Of a stretch of 64,000 nt of DNA, positions 60,858 to 64,000 are shown piece after piece. The stretch covers positions 5,545-69,544 of the forward strand of contig JBOGZD010000002.1 of NCBI GenBank assembly GCA_050697155.1, given 5' to 3'. Position 1 is the stretch's first letter. Each line of letters begins with the position of its first letter. The stretch comes from JBOGZD01 sp050697155 (GTDB lineage: Bacteria > Actinomycetota > Thermoleophilia > Solirubrobacterales > 70-9). Position numbers and translations under genes: made by a program. The notes under the pieces were generated by a model that did not search any database, was not told the origin of the DNA, and saw only the letters and a list, made by a program, of their open reading frames with translations.

Positions 60858-62912
60858 CTACCGCTTGCCCCCGAGCGCCGCGACCACCGCGTCGCGGGAT
60901 TCAGCGGGCTCGAGGACGACGAGATCGCCGACCCCCTTGAGCACTTCGCGCACGAGCCAGTCGGTGGATCCGTAAGGGACCTCGACCACGACCGCGCCGT
61001 CGGCGAGCTCCTCGACCACGGTTCGCTCCTCGCGCAGCCACCGGGCCCGCTCCGGTGAGACCCAGACCCGGGCGACCCCGGCGGTCGTGACCTCGCCGCG
61101 GGCGAGCCACTCCTGGCTCGCCAGTCGCTCCGAGAGCCCCTCGCGGGGCTCGAACCCTCGCCTGGTGATGGTCGCCTCCTTCATCCGGTCGAGGCGGAAG
61201 TGGCGGGTGTCCTCGCGGGCGAGGTCGAAGCAGCCCAGGTACCACCCCTCCGGGCCGTTTACGAGCTGGTAGGGCTCGACCTCGCGCTTGGTGAACTCGT
61301 CCTCGTTCTCCTTGTAGTACTTGAGCTCGAGCACCCGGCGGCGCTGGATCGCGTCGTTGACGGTCGCCACCACCTCCGAGTCGTCACGGCCGGGGGCGAT
61401 CTCGAGCCCCTCCTCGGAGGGGTCGTGTCCGAGCGCGGCGACGATCTTGCGCCGCGCGGTGCGGAGCCCCGATTGCGGCAGATGGTCGCCGAACAGGTCG
61501 ATCGCGGCGACCAACGCCTTCGCCTCGAGCGGTAGCAGCCGCGCCGGCCGGGCGAAGTTGTCGCCGTAGGTGTCGGGGTCGACCTCGATCCGCTCGCCGG
61601 CGATCTCCGCGTACAGCACGTAGGTGCCGCCGCCGAAGTTGACCACGTTGAGGACGTCGAGGTCCTCGCGCAGCTCGTCGAGCGAGATGTTGAGCTCCCC
61701 GAGCACCTGCTCGGTGGCGAGGCTGCCCTCGCCCTCGCGGGCGGCCCCGATCAGCAGCCCGGCGAGAGTGACGAGGCGGGCGAAGCGCTCGGGCCGGATC
61801 ACCGACTCGGCGCGTCCGTTCGAGCTCCGCGGGCGTCCGTTGCCCTCGACCAGCGGTCGCCGGACGGTGTTCGCCGCCTCGAACTCCGCCGTGTGGCGCT
61901 CGCGCAGGAGCTCGAGCCGGCGCGCGGCCTCTTCCGCGAGCTCGGGCGGCTCGAGCAGGCGGGCGTTCTCGCGCCAGCCGAGCACCCACGAGATCAGCTG
62001 CCGGGCGGAGGCGTACTCGGTCTCGTACACGAGCCCGCGGCCGCGCACCCCGTCGCCCTTGGCGGGCTTGCGAAACTCGCCGTAGGAGTCGAAGTCGCGC
62101 TCCACCAGCCAGGCGATCCGCTCGCGCAGGAAGATCGTCGCGCGGCCGTCGAGGTCGCCCATCTGCCAGTCGGCGCGCCGGCCGTAGTCGCGGCGGTCGA
62201 AGTCCTCGGGCGGATGGAAGTCGTGCTCGGCCTTGGTCGCGTAGGAGACCTTGGCGCGGATCCGCGAGAGGCGAAAGACCCGCACGCCATCGCGCTCGTG
62301 GGAGTAGCCGATCAAATAGAACTGGCCGTTGCGGAAGACCAGGTGGTAGGGATCGACCTTGCGGTCGGAGACCGCGTCCCGCTCCATCGTGTAGTAGCTG
62401 AACTCGATCGTCTTGCGGCGCGAGATCGCGGTCTCGATCTTCGCCAGGCGCTGGGAGAGCTCGCGCCCGCCGCCGGCGCTCGACAGCTTCACGTCGATCG
62501 GCGCGTCCTCGTCGGCGAGCGGCGATGGGCGCCCCCAGGAGACCTGCTGGAGCGCGAGCCGCAACGGCTCGGCGTAGGCGAACTCCCCGTCGAGCAGGCC
62601 GAGCGCGGTGCGCAGCGCGGCGAGCTCCGAGTCGGAGAACTCGATCGCCGGCAGGTAGTAGTTCTCCGGCGGCAGCGCGTAGAGCTCTGCCTCGAAGAAT
62701 CCCTCGGCGGGCTTCTCGACCTGCAGCGAGATCCCGAGGCTCTCGAGCTCGGCGCGGTCGGCGTAGAAGCGGCGCGCGAAGGCGTCCTCGTTCATCGAGC
62801 TGTAGCCCTCGACCTCCCGCTTGATCTCCAGCGCCGAGACGGGGCGCCGGTTGGCCATCAGGAACGAGATCAGCGAGAGCTGGCGGATCAGCTTCTCGGT
62901 GTCCTTGGCCAT
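60858..62912 (-). CDS. pafBC: PafB-PafC fusion, WYL-domain DNA-damage regulator
   Basis: 684 residues made of two tandem HTH-WYL-WCX units. Unit 1: KLIRQLSLISFLMANRRPVSALEIKREVEGYSSMNEDAFARRFYADRAELESLGI, then TIEFSYYTMERDAVSDRKVDPYHLVFRNGQFYLIGYSHERDGVRVFRLSRI. Unit 2 from about residue 350: RFARLVTLAGLLIGAAREGEG, then LELKYYKENEDEFTKREVEPYQLVNGPEGWYLGCFDLAREDTRHFRLDRM. In mycobacteria these are two proteins, PafB and PafC, that activate the SOS-independent damage response. ATG 62912 lies 7 nt from TATCCT (62920-62925). Confidence 0.9.
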   Translation of the reverse strand: MAKDTEKLIRQLSLISFLMANRRPVSALEIKREVEGYSSMNEDAFARRFYADRAELESLGISLQVEKPAEGFFEAELYALPPENYYLPAIEFSDSELAALRTALGLLDGEFAYAEPLRLALQQVSWGRPSPLADEDAPIDVKLSSAGGGRELSQRLAKIETAISRRKTIEFSYYTMERDAVSDRKVDPYHLVFRNGQFYLIGYSHERDGVRVFRLSRIRAKVSYATKAEHDFHPPEDFDRRDYGRRADWQMGDLDGRATIFLRERIAWLVERDFDSYGEFRKPAKGDGVRGRGLVYETEYASARQLISWVLGWRENARLLEPPELAEEAARRLELLRERHTAEFEAANTVRRPLVEGNGRPRSSNGRAESVIRPERFARLVTLAGLLIGAAREGEGSLATEQVLGELNISLDELREDLDVLNVVNFGGGTYVLYAEIAGERIEVDPDTYGDNFARPARLLPLEAKALVAAIDLFGDHLPQSGLRTARRKIVAALGHDPSEEGLEIAPGRDDSEVVATVNDAIQRRRVLELKYYKENEDEFTKREVEPYQLVNGPEGWYLGCFDLAREDTRHFRLDRMKEATITRRGFEPREGLSERLASQEWLARGEVTTAGVARVWVSPERARWLREERTVVEELADGAVVVEVPYGSTDWLVREVLKGVGDLVVLEPAESRDAVVAALGGKR

Positions 62913-63030
62913 CTCGCTGAGGATATTGGCGATTGGCCCTCGCCCAACCTGGTCCAGCCTCGCAAACTGCGAGATTCGCGGCGGTCGGTGCGCCTTCGGA
63001 TACAGTCTCTCTCGCCTTCGGGGGGTCGAT

Positions 63031-63174
63031 TTGCTGGGCGCCGCCACGTTCATCAACCCGCTGCTCAAGGTCGTGACCACGGTGGCGATCCTCGCCGCGG
63101 TCTACTACTTCGCGATCCGCAGGTGCATCGACGACGCAGCGACGGTCGCGCAGATGCAAGCCTGCATCCGGTGA
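63031..63174 (+). CDS. Small single-pass membrane protein
   Basis: 47 residues from TTG 63031 (GGGGGG just upstream as a possible ribosome site): a short N-terminus, one helix (VVTTVAILAAVYYFAI) and the tail RRCIDDAATVAQMQACIR with two Cys. A -10 TACAGT is at 63001-63006. Its TGA overlaps the GTG of the next gene. No family recognised. Confidence 0.5.
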   Translation: MLGAATFINPLLKVVTTVAILAAVYYFAIRRCIDDAATVAQMQACIR

Positions 63175-63929
63175 CCGACGAGGTCTCCCGCCTCTACTCG
63201 CTGCCTCTGGACGAGTTCACCGCCGAGCGCGACGCGGTCGCGCGCCGGCTGCGCAAGGACGGCGACCGCGAGGCCGCCGACGGGATCAAGAAGCTGCGCA
63301 AGCCCAACCGGCCGGCCTGGGCGATCAACCAGGCTGTGCGCGCCGACCCCGCCGCGGCCAAGCGGCTGGTGAGGGCGGGGGAGCGCCTCGATGAAGCCCA
63401 GCGGGCGGCGCTCAGCGGCAAGGGGGCGACGAAGCTGCGCAAGGCGATGGCCGACCAGCAGGAGGCGGTGGAGCAGGTGGCCGAGGTGGCGGGTCGGAGC
63501 CTCGAGTCGAAGGAGCGCAGCGCGGCGATCCTCGACCGGGTCCGCGAGACGCTGCGCGCGGTCGCCACCGACGAGGAGCTGCGCGCCGAGTTCGCCGACG
63601 GCCGGCTGACCCGCGACCGCGAGGCGGTGGGATTCGGAGGCTCGCAGCCGGCAACCACTCCCGCGCGAGCGGCGAAGCGCCGGGAGCCGGGTCCCGACGC
63701 CGACGCCACCGCCCGGTCCCGCGAAGCCCAGCGGAATGTGAAGCGCGCCGAGCGCGCCTTGAAGACGGCGGCGCGCCGGGTGGAGGCAACCGAGGGACGA
63801 CTCGATCGAGCGCGCCAGGCGTTCGACCAGGCTCAGGCGGCCCACGAGGAGGCCGAGCACGAACGAAGCGAGCGCGAAACGGAGCTCGACGACGCGCGCG
63901 CGGTGCTCAGCGAGCTGAGCGACTCGTAA
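63171..63929 (+). CDS. Hypothetical coiled-coil protein
   Basis: 252 residues, Ala/Arg/Glu-rich. The N-terminal half has a conserved-looking LYSLPLDEFTAERDAVARRLRKDGDREAADGIKKLRKPNRPAWAINQAVR; such RPAWAxNxx text is common in uncharacterised actinobacterial proteins. The C-terminal third (REAQRNVKRAERALKTAARRVEATEGRLDRARQAFDQAQAAHEEAEHERSERETEL) is a long coiled coil. GTG 63171 overlaps the preceding stop (GTGA), and the TAA overlaps the next ATG. Confidence 0.72.
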   Translation: MTDEVSRLYSLPLDEFTAERDAVARRLRKDGDREAADGIKKLRKPNRPAWAINQAVRADPAAAKRLVRAGERLDEAQRAALSGKGATKLRKAMADQQEAVEQVAEVAGRSLESKERSAAILDRVRETLRAVATDEELRAEFADGRLTRDREAVGFGGSQPATTPARAAKRREPGPDADATARSREAQRNVKRAERALKTAARRVEATEGRLDRARQAFDQAQAAHEEAEHERSERETELDDARAVLSELSDS

Positions 63930-64000
63930 TGGCTCGTCCGTTGCGCGACGGCGGCACGTTCCGCGACCAGCACGGGGACGCCGACATCGGGTTGGGGACA
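63929..64000 (+). CDS. Start of an unidentified gene, truncated by the window edge
   Basis: ATG 63929 overlaps the previous stop (TAATG), which is strong evidence for a coupled third gene. Only 24 residues are visible (MARPLRDGGTFRDQHGDADIGLGT), too few to identify. Confidence 0.5.
   Translation, partial: MARPLRDGGTFRDQHGDADIGLGT

Overview
The window is a GC-rich (about 70%), densely packed actinobacterial chromosome segment. It is all housekeeping and accessory metabolism, with no phage, transposase, CRISPR array, rRNA or tRNA that I can see. The gene set points to a deep-branching actinobacterium such as Thermoleophilia/Solirubrobacterales: DUF1385 protein, fused PafBC WYL regulator, F420-associated zinc metalloprotease, lhr-nei pair, GroES/GroEL with a CIRCE site, many GTG/TTG starts. 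That placement is inference from gene content and base composition. Several apparent single-base frameshifts in G/C runs could be real or assembly error.

Layout. 1-10.4 kb: rarA (runs off the left edge) diverging from a frameshifted TauE/SafE gene; M20 peptidase and DUF1385 protein; a short FtsH; methylmalonyl-CoA epimerase, a small protein and a methyltransferase; a BtrH-like protein; PAP2 phosphatase; ychF. 10.4-20.6 kb: lytic transglycosylase diverging from an AttH/CrtC-like protein, VOC protein, class III cyclase, SpoIID protein, gabD, an Lnt-like protein without its catalytic Cys, msrA and fumC. 20.6-33.4 kb: lipoprotein diverging from ileS, trxA, glycosyltransferase diverging from polX, marR-MFS, trehalose-phosphatase diverging from two half-size TauE genes, YhaM-like nuclease, PAC2 protein and a LuxR-type remnant. 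33.4-44 kb: UvrD/PD-(D/E)XK protein, inositol-phosphatase-like protein plus zincin, coiled-coil protein, mrp, broken AbiEi/DUF559 gene, ferredoxin, NDUFA9-like protein, secreted zincin and a beta-helix fragment. 44-54 kb: groL-groS, ASCH, pcm, crp, lhr-nei, SnoaL-like. 54-64 kb: rmlA-rmlD-rmlB (dTDP-rhamnose), PPOX protein, penicillin acylase, MBL hydrolase, pafBC and three short genes at the right edge.

Two sequence-level systems stand out. (1) About two dozen genes have a TANNNT-type -10 hexamer ending 6-8 nt before the start codon, so their mRNAs are probably leaderless. In three divergent pairs the two -10 boxes share the same TA dinucleotide (A-N3-TA-N3-T), so the two promoters should exclude each other. 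A minority of genes (groS, groL, trxA, ferredoxin, the 38.6-kb coiled-coil gene) instead carry Shine-Dalgarno leaders. (2) A dispersed palindrome of exactly 42 bp (19-bp arm, 4-bp centre, 19-bp arm; ends RTTGA...TCAAY) occurs four times at gene ends.
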